Shown piece after piece: positions 52,529 to 61,003 of a stretch of 64,000 bases of DNA. The stretch is taken from positions 62,001-126,000 of the forward strand of contig NZ_NHOT01000005.1 in assembly GCF_002197755.1 (NCBI RefSeq). The letters are read 5' to 3'. Made by a program: the position numbers and the translations under genes. Within the stretch, counting starts at the first letter, position 1; every line of letters begins with the position of its first letter. The DNA is from Pedobacter sp. AJM. Its GTDB lineage: Bacteria > Bacteroidota > Bacteroidia > Sphingobacteriales > Sphingobacteriaceae. The notes under the pieces are model-generated. The model was not told the origin of the DNA, made no database searches, and was given only the letters and a program-made list of their open reading frames with translations.

Positions 52529-54349
52529 ATGCTTAGATCAGGTTATATCATACTTTTCGTTTGCTTTTCATTTATCGCCAGTGCCCAGGTTAGTGCTATC
52601 CAGAACATCCAGGGCAGAAAATTCCAGAGTTTAAATGGTAAATGGAATTATATTGTTGATCCCTATGAAAACGGTTATTACGATTACCGTCATCAGCCTT
52701 TTGATGAATCTAAAAGTGGAACGGGAGGGTATTATGATGACCGGGTACAGAAAGACAAAACAGAATTAATAGAATATAATTTTGACCTCTCGCCACAGAT
52801 GAATGTTCCCGGAGACTGGAATTCTCAATCAGAACAATTATCCCTTTACGAGGGTAATGTTTGGCTGCGCAGAAAATTTGATGTTAAGCCAGAAAAGGGA
52901 AAAAAATATTATGTGTACTTCGGAGCTGTGAACTATGAGGCACATGTTTACCTGAATGGTAAAAAGCTGGGCATCCATAAAGGTGGTTTTACGCCTTTCC
53001 AGTTTGATGTTACAGCTGGTTTAAAGCCAGGTGAAAATACACTAATTTTGAAAGTTGACAATATCCGTAAGCCTGATGAAATCCCTACGGTGAATACTGA
53101 CTGGTGGAATTATGGTGGAATTACACGCGATGTTTATCTGGCCGAATTTCCGGATCATTTCATCAGTGACTATAAACTCCAGCTTGTAAAGGGAAATAAT
53201 AACCTGCTTAATTTCTCTATGAAACTGTCTGACGCGACAGCAGGGCAGGACATTACCCTGTCTATCCCAGAATTAAAGCTTGAAAAGAAATATAAAACTG
53301 ATGCCGAAGGAAAAATCAATGATGAATTTACCTGGAATAATTTATCCCTTTGGACGCCTGAAAGTCCGAAGTTGTATGGCGTGAATATTAAAAGCGATAA
53401 GGAAGACATCAACGATAAAATTGGGTTCAGAACCATTCAGGTAAAGGGTGATTCTATTCTTCTGAATGGTAAAAGTACTTTCCTGCGTGGTGTTTCCATT
53501 CATGATGAAAATCCGTTGCTGGCAGGCCGTTTGCGCTCGGAAGGTGATATGAGGATGATGTTGCAATGGGCAAAAGACATGAACTGCAACTATGTTCGCC
53601 TGGCACATTATCCTCATAACGAAGAAATGCTGCGCTTAGCCGATGAAATGGGATTAATGGTGTGGGCCGAAGTGCCGGTGTACTGGACCATTAGCTGGAC
53701 CAATCCTTCCACCTATGCGAATGCGAAACAACAGCTGACCGATTTAATTGTAAGGGACAAAAACCGTGCAAGTGTAATCATCTGGTCAATTGGAAATGAA
53801 ACACCACTGAGCGAAGCCCGCCTGAGTTTCATGAGAAATCTGGCCGAAACAGCACGTATGCTTGACGACAGTCGACTGGTGGCTGCAGCATTGGAAGTTC
53901 ACCGTGAGGGCAATACCATGGTTTTAAATGATCCTTTGGGTGAAGTCATCGATTTGGTGAGCTTTAATGAATATGCAGGCTGGTACTGGGGCGGCACACC
54001 GGCAGAACTGTCTAAATATACTTTTGATATCAAATATAAAAAACCAGTAGTTATCAGCGAATTTGGCGGAGATGCCTTGGGTGGATTTCACGGTGATGAA
54101 AGTACCCGCTGGAGTGAAGAATACCAGGAAGCACTTTATAAAAATCAGTTTAGCATGTTAAGTAAAATCAATGCATTACGCGGGGTAACACCATGGATTC
54201 TGGCTGATTTCAGGTCGCCGAGAAGACAGCACCCTGTTTATCAGAATTTCTGGAACCGCAAAGGGCTGATCAGTGAAACCGGGAAGAAAAAGAAAGCTTT
54301 TTTTGTTGTGAAAGATTTTTATGATCAAATGCAAGCGAAATATAAATAA
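52529..54349 (+). CDS. Glycoside hydrolase family 2, beta-glucuronidase type
   Basis: The 606-residue secreted enzyme has a signal peptide (SFIASAQ). It shows the family 2 layout: jelly-roll (MNVPGDWNSQSEQ, VWLRRKFDV), immunoglobulin-like domain and TIM barrel. The acid/base Glu lies in IWSIGNETPL (E424) and the nucleophile in VISEFGGD (E511). The WSIGNE and NYVRLAHYPHNEEML patterns favour the beta-glucuronidase/galactosidase group; glucuronidase is preferred because uxuA and a mannonate-type SDR follow. It is presumably periplasmic. Confidence 0.9.
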   Translation: MLRSGYIILFVCFSFIASAQVSAIQNIQGRKFQSLNGKWNYIVDPYENGYYDYRHQPFDESKSGTGGYYDDRVQKDKTELIEYNFDLSPQMNVPGDWNSQSEQLSLYEGNVWLRRKFDVKPEKGKKYYVYFGAVNYEAHVYLNGKKLGIHKGGFTPFQFDVTAGLKPGENTLILKVDNIRKPDEIPTVNTDWWNYGGITRDVYLAEFPDHFISDYKLQLVKGNNNLLNFSMKLSDATAGQDITLSIPELKLEKKYKTDAEGKINDEFTWNNLSLWTPESPKLYGVNIKSDKEDINDKIGFRTIQVKGDSILLNGKSTFLRGVSIHDENPLLAGRLRSEGDMRMMLQWAKDMNCNYVRLAHYPHNEEMLRLADEMGLMVWAEVPVYWTISWTNPSTYANAKQQLTDLIVRDKNRASVIIWSIGNETPLSEARLSFMRNLAETARMLDDSRLVAAALEVHREGNTMVLNDPLGEVIDLVSFNEYAGWYWGGTPAELSKYTFDIKYKKPVVISEFGGDALGGFHGDESTRWSEEYQEALYKNQFSMLSKINALRGVTPWILADFRSPRRQHPVYQNFWNRKGLISETGKKKKAFFVVKDFYDQMQAKYK

Positions 54350-54523
54350 TTAAAATTTATCTTTTTAAGGGATAGCCTGTTAGGCGGTTAACAGACATCA
54401 TCCATAAAAAAGATACGTTAAAATGATGTTTGTCTGGGTAGAATCAATGGTTTTATCCTGAAATTCGGCAATCATTCAACTGAGATCTCTTTGAAGATCT
54501 AAACGTAAATTAAAGAAATAATA

Positions 54524-55993
54524 ATGAAACAACATTTAAGTGTTTTACTGCTTCTGGCAACAGCTTTTAGTACATCGGCACAGCAAAAGAAACAGATAAC
54601 CAGGCCCGCCGCAAACTATAGCATCGGAAATAAAAAAGTAACGGTTTACACCACAGCTGAAAAGTCTGAATACCGGATCAGTAAAACAGAAACATTAAAT
54701 TTCATAGAAAATAAGCAACCTTTTGAAACAGAACCCTGCATTTTTGTAGACCCCACGGTAAAGTATCAAACCATGGTGGGGATCGGCGGTGCCTTAACTG
54801 ATGCCTCGGCTGAAACGTTTGCCAGGCTATCTAAAAAGAACCAGCAGGAATTACTGGAAGCCTATTATAATAAAGATAAGGGAATCGGCTATACACTGGC
54901 CCGGACCAATATTGCCAGCTGCGATTTCTCCAGCGACAGTTATACTTATGTGAAAGATGGAGATAAAGATTTAAAAACCTTTAGTGTAGCACATGATGAG
55001 CAGTTTAAAATTCCGTTAATCAAACAGGCCACTGCTGCCGCTGGCGGTAAATTAACTTTATTTGTAAGCCCTTGGTCGCCACCCGCCTGGATGAAGGATA
55101 ACAACAGCTTAATTAAAGGCGGACACCTGCTTCCTGAATTTCACCAGAGCTGGGCTAACCATTATGTAAAGTTCATTAAAACTTATGAAGCAATGGGCAT
55201 TCCGATCTGGGGTTTATCTGTTCAGAATGAACCCATGGCTAAACAGATCTGGGAATCATGTGTATATACAGCTGAAGAAGAACGTGATTTTATCAAGAAT
55301 TTCTTAGGCCCAACTTTGCAAAAATCAGGCCTAGCATCTAAAAAGTTAATCGCCTGGGATCATAACCGTGATCAGATTTTCCAGAGGGCAAGTACCATTC
55401 TAAACGATAAAGATGCTGCTAAATACGTTTGGGGCATCGGTTTCCACTGGTATGAAACCTGGACAGGCAGCGGCATGCAGTTTGGCAACGTACGCCAAAC
55501 ACATGAGGCTTATCCGGATAAGGCATTGATTTTTACTGAAGGTTGCAAAGAAAAATTTGATGTAAATAAATTGGATGACTGGACTTTGGGAGAGCGTTAT
55601 GGCTATTCCATGATCAATGATTTTAATGCCGGGACTGCAGCCTGGACCGATTGGAATATTCTTTTAGACGAAAAGGGCGGACCAAACCATGTGGGAAATT
55701 TTTGTTTTGCACCTGTGCATGCAGATCTTAAAAAAAATAAGCTTATCTATACCAATGCTTATTATTATATGGGCCATTTTTCCAAATTTATCCGTCCGGG
55801 TGCTAAAAGAGTAGGCGTAGCTTCCAGCAGAGATTTATTGCAATCGACTGCTTTCCTGAATACCGATGGCAAATTAGTGGTGGTGGTGATGAATCAGTCA
55901 GATGAGAAATTAAAATATAGTTTGTGGATTAAGGGAGAGGCTGCGAATACCACCAGCCTGCCACATTCCATTACCACATTAGTGGTAGAATAA
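54524..55993 (+). CDS. Glycoside hydrolase family 30
   Basis: The 489-residue secreted enzyme has a signal peptide (AFSTSAQ) and the family 30 features GIGGALTDASAETF, acid/base SVQNEP (E236) and nucleophile LIFTEGCKE (E339), with a beta-sandwich at the C-terminus. Family 30 includes beta-1,6-glucanases, glucosylceramidases and glucuronoxylanases; the type here cannot be fixed from motifs. With the GH2 and uxuA it points to a glucuronic-acid-decorated polymer. It lies 174 bp after the GH2 gene. Confidence 0.92.
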   Translation: MKQHLSVLLLLATAFSTSAQQKKQITRPAANYSIGNKKVTVYTTAEKSEYRISKTETLNFIENKQPFETEPCIFVDPTVKYQTMVGIGGALTDASAETFARLSKKNQQELLEAYYNKDKGIGYTLARTNIASCDFSSDSYTYVKDGDKDLKTFSVAHDEQFKIPLIKQATAAAGGKLTLFVSPWSPPAWMKDNNSLIKGGHLLPEFHQSWANHYVKFIKTYEAMGIPIWGLSVQNEPMAKQIWESCVYTAEEERDFIKNFLGPTLQKSGLASKKLIAWDHNRDQIFQRASTILNDKDAAKYVWGIGFHWYETWTGSGMQFGNVRQTHEAYPDKALIFTEGCKEKFDVNKLDDWTLGERYGYSMINDFNAGTAAWTDWNILLDEKGGPNHVGNFCFAPVHADLKKNKLIYTNAYYYMGHFSKFIRPGAKRVGVASSRDLLQSTAFLNTDGKLVVVVMNQSDEKLKYSLWIKGEAANTTSLPHSITTLVVE

Positions 55994-56012
55994 ACCAGAT
56001 AAAAACCTAAAC

Positions 56013-56837
56013 ATGATCAAAAAAATCGAAAATCTTTTCTCTTTAAAAGATAAAGTAGTGGTGGTAACCGGCGCAACAGGCGTATTGGGTGAAGCATTTC
56101 TTCAGGGCCTGCATGCCGCGGAAGCAAGTCTTGTGGTTATTGGCCGAAATGAGGAGGTAGCGAAACTCCGTGCAAAAGAAGTAACCGATGCCGGTGGCAA
56201 AGCCATCTATATTATCGCAAATGTGCTGGATGAGCAGGCGCTCCTGGCAGCCAAAACACGAATTATGGAAACCTATGGCAAAATAGATGCTTTGGTGAAT
56301 GCAGCGGGAGGCAACGTAGCCGAGGCCGTAATCCAGCCGGGAAGCGACATATTTGACCTTAACATTTCAGCCTTGAAACAGGTTTTCGATTTAAACTTGT
56401 TCGGAACCATTATCCCAACTCAAATTTTTGGTCAGGAGATTGCTAAAAATGGTGGCAGTATCGTCAATATATCTTCGGTTTCTGCCACACAGGCCATCAC
56501 CAGGGTATTGGGGTATTCCATGGCTAAATCTGCTGTTGACAGTTATACCAAATGGATGTCGGTAGAACTCGCTAACCGTTATCAGGATAAAATCAGAATC
56601 AATGGCATCGTACCCGGATTTTTCATTACCAACCAAAACCGGGCATTGCTCACCAATCCGGATGGCTCATTAACTGCCAGAGGTAATGCCATTATTACTA
56701 AAACGCCGTTTAAACGTTTTGGTGCACCTGAAGAATTAATTGGGGCGCTGGTTTATCTTTTAAGTGATGCATCGAAGTTTGTCAACGGAGAAAACATTAC
56801 CGTAGATGGTGGTTTCTGCGCATTTTCTGGTGTTTAA
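56013..56837 (+). CDS. SDR oxidoreductase, likely D-mannonate/fructuronate oxidoreductase
   Basis: The 274-residue Rossmann protein has the cofactor loop VTGATGVLGEAF (~18-29), NAAGG and the catalytic YSMAKSAV (Tyr-x3-Lys) typical of short-chain dehydrogenases. SDR enzymes adjacent to uxuA in Bacteroidota commonly interconvert fructuronate and mannonate in place of UxuB. The neighbouring uxuA (61 bp downstream) supports this, but substrate is inferred. It lies 19 bp after the GH30 gene. Confidence 0.85.
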   Translation: MIKKIENLFSLKDKVVVVTGATGVLGEAFLQGLHAAEASLVVIGRNEEVAKLRAKEVTDAGGKAIYIIANVLDEQALLAAKTRIMETYGKIDALVNAAGGNVAEAVIQPGSDIFDLNISALKQVFDLNLFGTIIPTQIFGQEIAKNGGSIVNISSVSATQAITRVLGYSMAKSAVDSYTKWMSVELANRYQDKIRINGIVPGFFITNQNRALLTNPDGSLTARGNAIITKTPFKRFGAPEELIGALVYLLSDASKFVNGENITVDGGFCAFSGV

Positions 56838-56898
56838 TTAAAAATTTCAGATTTAACGCAAGGCTCTTAAAGGATCGGATAGATTAACCAAATATAAC

Positions 56899-58068
56899 AT
56901 GAATTATAAAAAATTAGAACAAACCTGGCGCTGGTATGGTCCTGCTGATCCGGTAAGTTTGCAAGATGTGAAGCAGGCAGCCGCAACGGGGATTGTAACA
57001 GCACTTCATCATATTCCCCATGGTGAAATCTGGCCATTGGAAGACATTGAAGAAAGGAAAGCCATTATTGAAGCAGCCGGTTTAACATGGTCTGTAGTAG
57101 AAAGTGTACCGGTACATGAGGCCATTAAAACCCGAAGGGCAGATGCAGATCACTACCTGGAGAATTATAAAATTTCCCTTCAAAACCTCTCGGCCTGTGG
57201 AATAAAAATTGTGTGTTACAATTTCATGCCAGTGTTAGACTGGACCCGTACACAGCTTGATCTGGAAATGACAGATGGATCAAAAGCTTTATATTTCAAC
57301 TGGATTGACCTCGCCATATTTGACCTGTATATTTTAAAAAGGGCAGGTGCCAGAGAGGACTATTCCGAATCGATTTTAAAACGTGCAGCAGATAAATATG
57401 CCACAATGGGTGCACATGAACTAACTGATTTGCGGATTAACGTTTTAATGGGCATCCCAAATGAAAAAGAAATTGAACTGGAAACCTTGAGGACCAGTAT
57501 TGATGAATATGCTGCCATCGGAACGCAGGGTTTAAAAGAAAACCTGAAATATTTTTTAAATGCTATTGCCAATGTATGTACAGCAGAAGGCATCAAAATG
57601 ACCATTCATCCTGATGATCCGCCTTATCCGATTTTAGGACTGCCACGCATCGCCAGCACGCTGGAAGATTTTAAATATATCATAGAAGAAGTTAACCAAG
57701 CATTTAATGGCGTATGTTTCTGCACGGGATCATTAGGTGCAGGGATGAAAAACAATGCCCTGGAAATTTTTAACCTCGTAAAAGACAGAATATATTTTGC
57801 GCATTTACGCAACGTGAGTAAAGATGAAGATGGTAGTTTTTACGAAGCGGACCACCTGGGCGGTGATGTAAATATGTATGAAATCATGAAAGCCCTTTCG
57901 GCAGAAAATGCTTTGAGAGACCGGTCAATTCCATTTCGTCCGGATCATGGCCACCAGATGCTGGATGATCTGGCCAAGCAAAGCAATCCTGGTTATTCAG
58001 CCATAGGCCGGTTAAGGGGACTTGCAGAATTGCGCGGACTGGAAGTAGGGGTGACCGGTAACTATTAA
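56899..58068 (+). CDS. uxuA: Mannonate dehydratase
   Basis: UxuA dehydrates D-mannonate to 2-keto-3-deoxygluconate in glucuronate catabolism. The 389-residue protein shows the opening QTWRWYGPADPVSL, ALHHIPHGEIWPLEDIEERKA (21-residue conserved region), IHPDDPPYPILGLPRI with metal-binding His/Asp, and DHGHQMLDDL near the end. It ends the locus and is followed by a strong hairpin terminator at 58082-58110. The next enzyme, KDG kinase, and uxaC are not in the window. Confidence 0.95.
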   Translation: MNYKKLEQTWRWYGPADPVSLQDVKQAAATGIVTALHHIPHGEIWPLEDIEERKAIIEAAGLTWSVVESVPVHEAIKTRRADADHYLENYKISLQNLSACGIKIVCYNFMPVLDWTRTQLDLEMTDGSKALYFNWIDLAIFDLYILKRAGAREDYSESILKRAADKYATMGAHELTDLRINVLMGIPNEKEIELETLRTSIDEYAAIGTQGLKENLKYFLNAIANVCTAEGIKMTIHPDDPPYPILGLPRIASTLEDFKYIIEEVNQAFNGVCFCTGSLGAGMKNNALEIFNLVKDRIYFAHLRNVSKDEDGSFYEADHLGGDVNMYEIMKALSAENALRDRSIPFRPDHGHQMLDDLAKQSNPGYSAIGRLRGLAELRGLEVGVTGNY

Positions 58069-58081
58069 ACATTGGTCGTGT

Positions 58082-58110
58082 AAAATGAGGCTCAAAAGGC
58101 CTCATTTTTA
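58082..58110 (+). terminator. Terminator after uxuA
   Basis: AAAATGAGGC (58082-58091) pairs with GCCTCATTTT (58099-58108) across a 7-nt loop, followed by T-rich sequence. Confidence 0.9.
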
Positions 58111-58229
58111 TTTAGGAGTATCATAAAATCTCATTCCACAAACGCTATCAGTACCTCTAACTTTTTTGTTATTTGATCCTATTTTAAATGCATCTTTGCT
58201 TGTGGCTTGAAATTTGCCCTTTAATCATT

Positions 58230-58463
58230 ATGGAAAATAACCTGCATCCCGAAAAAAAGATTTTAACGCCTTCCGTTATTCATGATGACTTGCCAGAGGT
58301 GAAAAAACCAGAACATTTAAGGAAAACGATTCCGAACCACGAGGATATGCTGCCTGAAAATCCCGAACGCAATTATCACCATGAAGAATTTAAATCGGCC
58401 ACATCCAGTCATGATGAAATTAAACAAGCTGATGATGATGTATGGAATGGTGAAGATGCTTAG
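58230..58463 (+). CDS. Small acidic hypothetical protein
   Basis: This 77-residue protein (MENNLHPEKKILTPSVIHDD...) is rich in Asp, Glu, His and Pro, fully hydrophilic and without signal or membrane segment, so it is probably intrinsically disordered. The ATG at 58230 was chosen; an upstream extension is Cys/Leu-rich and looks non-coding. No family was recognised. It could be a stress-related disordered protein, but this is only a guess from composition. Confidence 0.55.
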   Translation: MENNLHPEKKILTPSVIHDDLPEVKKPEHLRKTIPNHEDMLPENPERNYHHEEFKSATSSHDEIKQADDDVWNGEDA

Positions 58464-58578
58464 CATTTAGCGATAAATTCAAACTTCCGCTTATTCCTGA
58501 TTAATTTTAAACAAATATACTTCTGTTTTGTAGCGTTTTATGATCTTCTAACCGTTTATCATGTAAACTAATAAAAAT

Positions 58579-59034
58579 ATGAAGCATAAATTACGATCAA
58601 TTAGCGGGTTGCTACTTTTACTTTCTTTGGTCATCGTTTCTTGTAGGAAAGACAAAATACCTGCTGTACCAAAGGATGTCTTAACCGGGGCATGGGAAGA
58701 AACACCTCAAAAAGCATATAGCAGGAGATTGCTTTTCGCAACCGGAGGGCAATTCTCCATGCAAATCAGAGATCAGAATAATCAATATTGGCAAATGGAA
58801 GTGATTGGCAAATATACGATTTCCGGAGATCGTTTAATTGTGAATACTGCGAGTAACCTTGAGAAATCTGCTACGGGCAAAATCATCACGAATACCCCGG
58901 TAAATTATATTTTATTTGATAGCGGAAAGTTTTCCATTGATCAGCATAAGCTGACCATTCATTATACCACTTACCCGGCGGATGCTCCGGTAGCTACCAT
59001 GGCCGTATTTAACCAGTTGATTGCCATAGATTAG
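58579..59034 (+). CDS. Lipocalin-like lipoprotein
   Basis: The 151-residue lipoprotein has a signal ending VIVSC (Cys22). The mature part reads LTGAWEETPQKAYSRRLLFATGGQFSMQI and YTISGDRLIV, the strand pattern (G-x-W, then repeated strands) found in small lipocalin-like proteins of Bacteroidota. It may bind a lipid or small hydrophobic ligand at the envelope; no catalytic site is visible. Alone in its unit. Confidence 0.75.
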   Translation: MKHKLRSISGLLLLLSLVIVSCRKDKIPAVPKDVLTGAWEETPQKAYSRRLLFATGGQFSMQIRDQNNQYWQMEVIGKYTISGDRLIVNTASNLEKSATGKIITNTPVNYILFDSGKFSIDQHKLTIHYTTYPADAPVATMAVFNQLIAID

Positions 59035-59145
59035 CACCAACAATAATTAATTTAAAAGAAGGGATAAATTCATCAATTCTTCATTTGATATGTAGAAATT
59101 TATTAAACAATTAACAAGGTTTATTAACCCCTAAATCATATCAAA

Positions 59146-59313
59146 ATGAAAGCAATTAAAGTTTTAATGATCGCCCTGGTAGCTACTTTCGCTGTAAATG
59201 CAGCAAATGCTCAAACCAAAGAACCTGTTAAAGCAAAAACAGAAAAAACACATGTAAAAAAAGCGCATACCAAACATCACCACAAAGCTAAAAAAGCTGC
59301 TGCGAAAATGTAA
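59146..59313 (+). CDS. Small secreted Lys/His-rich peptide
   Basis: This 55-residue frame begins MKAIKVLMIALVATFAVNAANAQ, a clear signal peptide with cleavage at ANA-Q. The mature ~32 residues are Lys-, Ala- and His-rich, with THVKKAHTKHHHKAKKA. It has a clear stop and its own strong terminator, which supports it as a real gene. Similar Ala/Lys/His-rich periplasmic peptides (acid-shock-like) occur elsewhere; metal or polyanion binding is an inference. Confidence 0.7.
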   Translation: MKAIKVLMIALVATFAVNAANAQTKEPVKAKTEKTHVKKAHTKHHHKAKKAAAKM

Positions 59314-59335
59314 GGTATAATTAGGTTAGGTAATT

Positions 59336-59370
59336 AAGCCGCTTCGAATTATTTCGAAGCGGCTTTTTTG
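59336..59370 (+). terminator. Terminator after the Lys/His-rich peptide gene
   Basis: A 13-bp perfect stem, AAGCCGCTTCGAA (59336-59348) with TTCGAAGCGGCTT (59353-59365), has a TTAT loop followed by T-rich sequence. Confidence 0.93.
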
Positions 59371-59445
59371 TGTTCTATAAAAGCGTTGGCGAAAATATCG
59401 TATTGGACATAATAACGGAGCCAGAGAAAACCTGAAAAGTTCTGG

Positions 59446-59481
59446 TATAAAAAAAGGCCTTTAGCATAACTAAAGACCTTT
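59446..59481 (-). terminator. Terminator of the tRNA-Arg transcript
   Basis: On the minus strand AAAGGTCTTTAG pairs with CTAAAGGCCTTT (one mismatch) and is followed by a run of T, just downstream of the tRNA 3' end. Confidence 0.75.
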
Positions 59482-59486
59482 AAACG

Positions 59487-59560
59487 TACCCCGGAAGGGA
59501 CTCGAACCCCTGACCCTCGGTTTAGAAAACCGACGCTCTATCCAGCTGAGCTACCGAGGC
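59487..59560 (-). tRNA. tRNA-Arg (anticodon TCT)
   Basis: The minus strand folds as a 74-nt tRNA. The acceptor GCCTCGG pairs with CCGGGGT using two G-U pairs, the D-arm is GCTCAGCTGGATAGAGC, and the T-arm is AGGGGTTCGAGTCCCTT. The anticodon loop TTTCTAA has anticodon TCT (59524-59526), reading AGA. CCA is not encoded. A T-tailed hairpin follows at once. Confidence 0.95.
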
Positions 59561-59669
59561 TCATTTTTTAATGAGCTGCAAATATAGAAGTTCTATCTAT
59601 AAAGCAAAAATATATTTTAAAGAATTTTCAATGATTTTAAATTCGCAGGAATAACCAATTCATAGCGAA

Positions 59670-60107
59670 TTAATTAGCCTTATTGCAGGCCTTACAAATT
59701 CCCGAAACAACCAGATTCATATCTTCAATTTTAAAGCCTTTTTCAATTTTTAATGACGGAATCTTCACCTCATCCAGGCAATAAACCTGTAAACACTTAC
59801 TGCAGTTGAAATGCACATGCTCATCATGGTGGTCATGTTCCGAACAGGAATTGGAGCAGATGGCATAATTAGCCGTACCCTGATTATCTAAAACCCGGTG
59901 GATAATGCCTTTCTCTTCAAAAGTTTTTAAAATCCGGTAAAGGGTTACCCGGTCAATTTCCTTGCCCACCACATTTTCCAGATAAGGCTGAGAGGTGGCA
60001 GAATCACGGTGAGATAAAATATCTAAAACCTGTAAGCGTGCGCCTGTCCTTTTCAGTCCGTTTTTAACTAAAAGATCTTCATATTGCTGTGTTTCCTTCT
60101 GGTTCAT
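59670..60107 (-). CDS. Fur-family regulator, probable Zur type
   Basis: The 145-residue protein has the Fur winged helix (GLKRTGARLQVLDILS, then DRVTLYRILKTFEEKGIIHRV) and a metal-rich dimer domain: HDHHDEHVHF followed by the zinc pairs CSKC and CKAC. Fur, Zur and PerR share this layout. Zur is preferred because the operon carries a FtsX-type ABC system and a MerC-like protein and faces a COG0523 GTPase, genes that are widely zinc-starvation controlled. It is last in the seven-gene operon, 9 bp after the preceding gene, so it would be autoregulated. Confidence 0.88.
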   Translation of the reverse strand: MNQKETQQYEDLLVKNGLKRTGARLQVLDILSHRDSATSQPYLENVVGKEIDRVTLYRILKTFEEKGIIHRVLDNQGTANYAICSNSCSEHDHHDEHVHFNCSKCLQVYCLDEVKIPSLKIEKGFKIEDMNLVVSGICKACNKAN

Positions 60108-60116
60108 AATGTAAAA

Positions 60117-60566
60117 TTAACGAATTACTTTGGCATTCTTAATGGATACAGGCGGTTCATAAGTGGCGTTGGTATTGGCCAGCTTTAAAATTCCTTTTAC
60201 CCGGATGGGTTTATCGGTAAAATCAACCGGATCACTGAGTTCCACCATAATCATGATGGGCACACCATTCTGCCCGCAAAAAAAGCACTGATTGATGGGT
60301 AGGGTAGCCAATAAAAACCTTTGTTGTTTTTTACCGCTTTTGACAGGAATCAGGTAACCAGTCAAATCAAACTCGGCATCCTTAAAACGATTGATGGTTG
60401 GTCCGTAAATCGGGAGGAGCTCATTTTTATCGTTCAGTTCAAATTTAACGCTACCAATCACATCCCAGTTTAGCGACCGCAGTTCATCACCCGGCCGGTG
60501 CGGTTTCTGTTGTGCCGAGCAAAAATTTACATAAAAAAATAAAATGATTACAGTCAGCTTTCTCAT
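60117..60566 (-). CDS. Secreted DUF3299-like protein B with CxxC
   Basis: The 149-residue exported protein (signal peptide ending NFCSAQQ) has the block LTGYLIPV, then INQCFFCGQNGVPIMIMVEL (~91-110) with a CxxC pair, then PIRVKGILKL. It is clearly a paralogue of the adjacent upstream gene, with which it overlaps by 4 bp. The pattern matches DUF3299-like proteins, which are found in Zur-regulated ABC operons of proteobacteria; my family assignment is from pattern memory. The CxxC may bind a metal such as zinc. Confidence 0.75.
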   Translation of the reverse strand: MRKLTVIILFFYVNFCSAQQKPHRPGDELRSLNWDVIGSVKFELNDKNELLPIYGPTINRFKDAEFDLTGYLIPVKSGKKQQRFLLATLPINQCFFCGQNGVPIMIMVELSDPVDFTDKPIRVKGILKLANTNATYEPPVSIKNAKVIR

Positions 60567-61003
60567 GGGATTTGTTTAGCACCTAATAAAAAGAATTCAG
60601 AACGGTCATCTCCAGAATTATTGATCACAAATTTCCCTTTTATTTTAATCGGCCTATCTGTAAAAGGGATGGCTGATACCATTTTCACCTCAATCATGGA
60701 GGGAATATCTCCACTGCCGCAGAACGGGCAAGATTCTATAGGTACAATAGACAGCATAAACTCTGAAAATTTTGCGCCCACTTTAGTAGGGTAGATGTAG
60801 CCCGGCAGTTCAATCACTTTGTTATTTAAGGCCATCAGTTCAGGAGGGAAGATACTTACCCATTTTAAGTGCTCTACCTGCTTGTCATAACGCAAACCGA
60901 TTAAATTCCAGGTGGGTGTACGCATATCTTTATGTACTTTTACCTGGGCACGAAGTCCAGCGCAGCTGAAAAAAAAGAAGGCAATCAACAAAACGTATTT
61001 CAT
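60563..61003 (-). CDS. Secreted DUF3299-like protein A with CxxC
   Basis: The 146-residue exported protein (signal ending GLRAQ) has the same layout as its downstream paralogue: ELPGYIYPTKV, IESCPFCGSGDIPSMIEVKM with CPFC (~91-94), then RPIKIKGKFVINNS. Its start shares one base with the stop of the permease gene (TAATG), so permease and protein are coupled. It is likely to act with the ABC transporter in the envelope, perhaps as metal- or thiol-binding partner. Confidence 0.78.
   Translation of the reverse strand: MKYVLLIAFFFFSCAGLRAQVKVHKDMRTPTWNLIGLRYDKQVEHLKWVSIFPPELMALNNKVIELPGYIYPTKVGAKFSEFMLSIVPIESCPFCGSGDIPSMIEVKMVSAIPFTDRPIKIKGKFVINNSGDDRSEFFLLGAKQIP

Noticed and set aside
59487..59560. 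tRNA as a pseudogene because of acceptor G-U pairs
   Set aside because: All arms fold, the anticodon loop is regular and the G-U pairs are compatible with a working tRNA.
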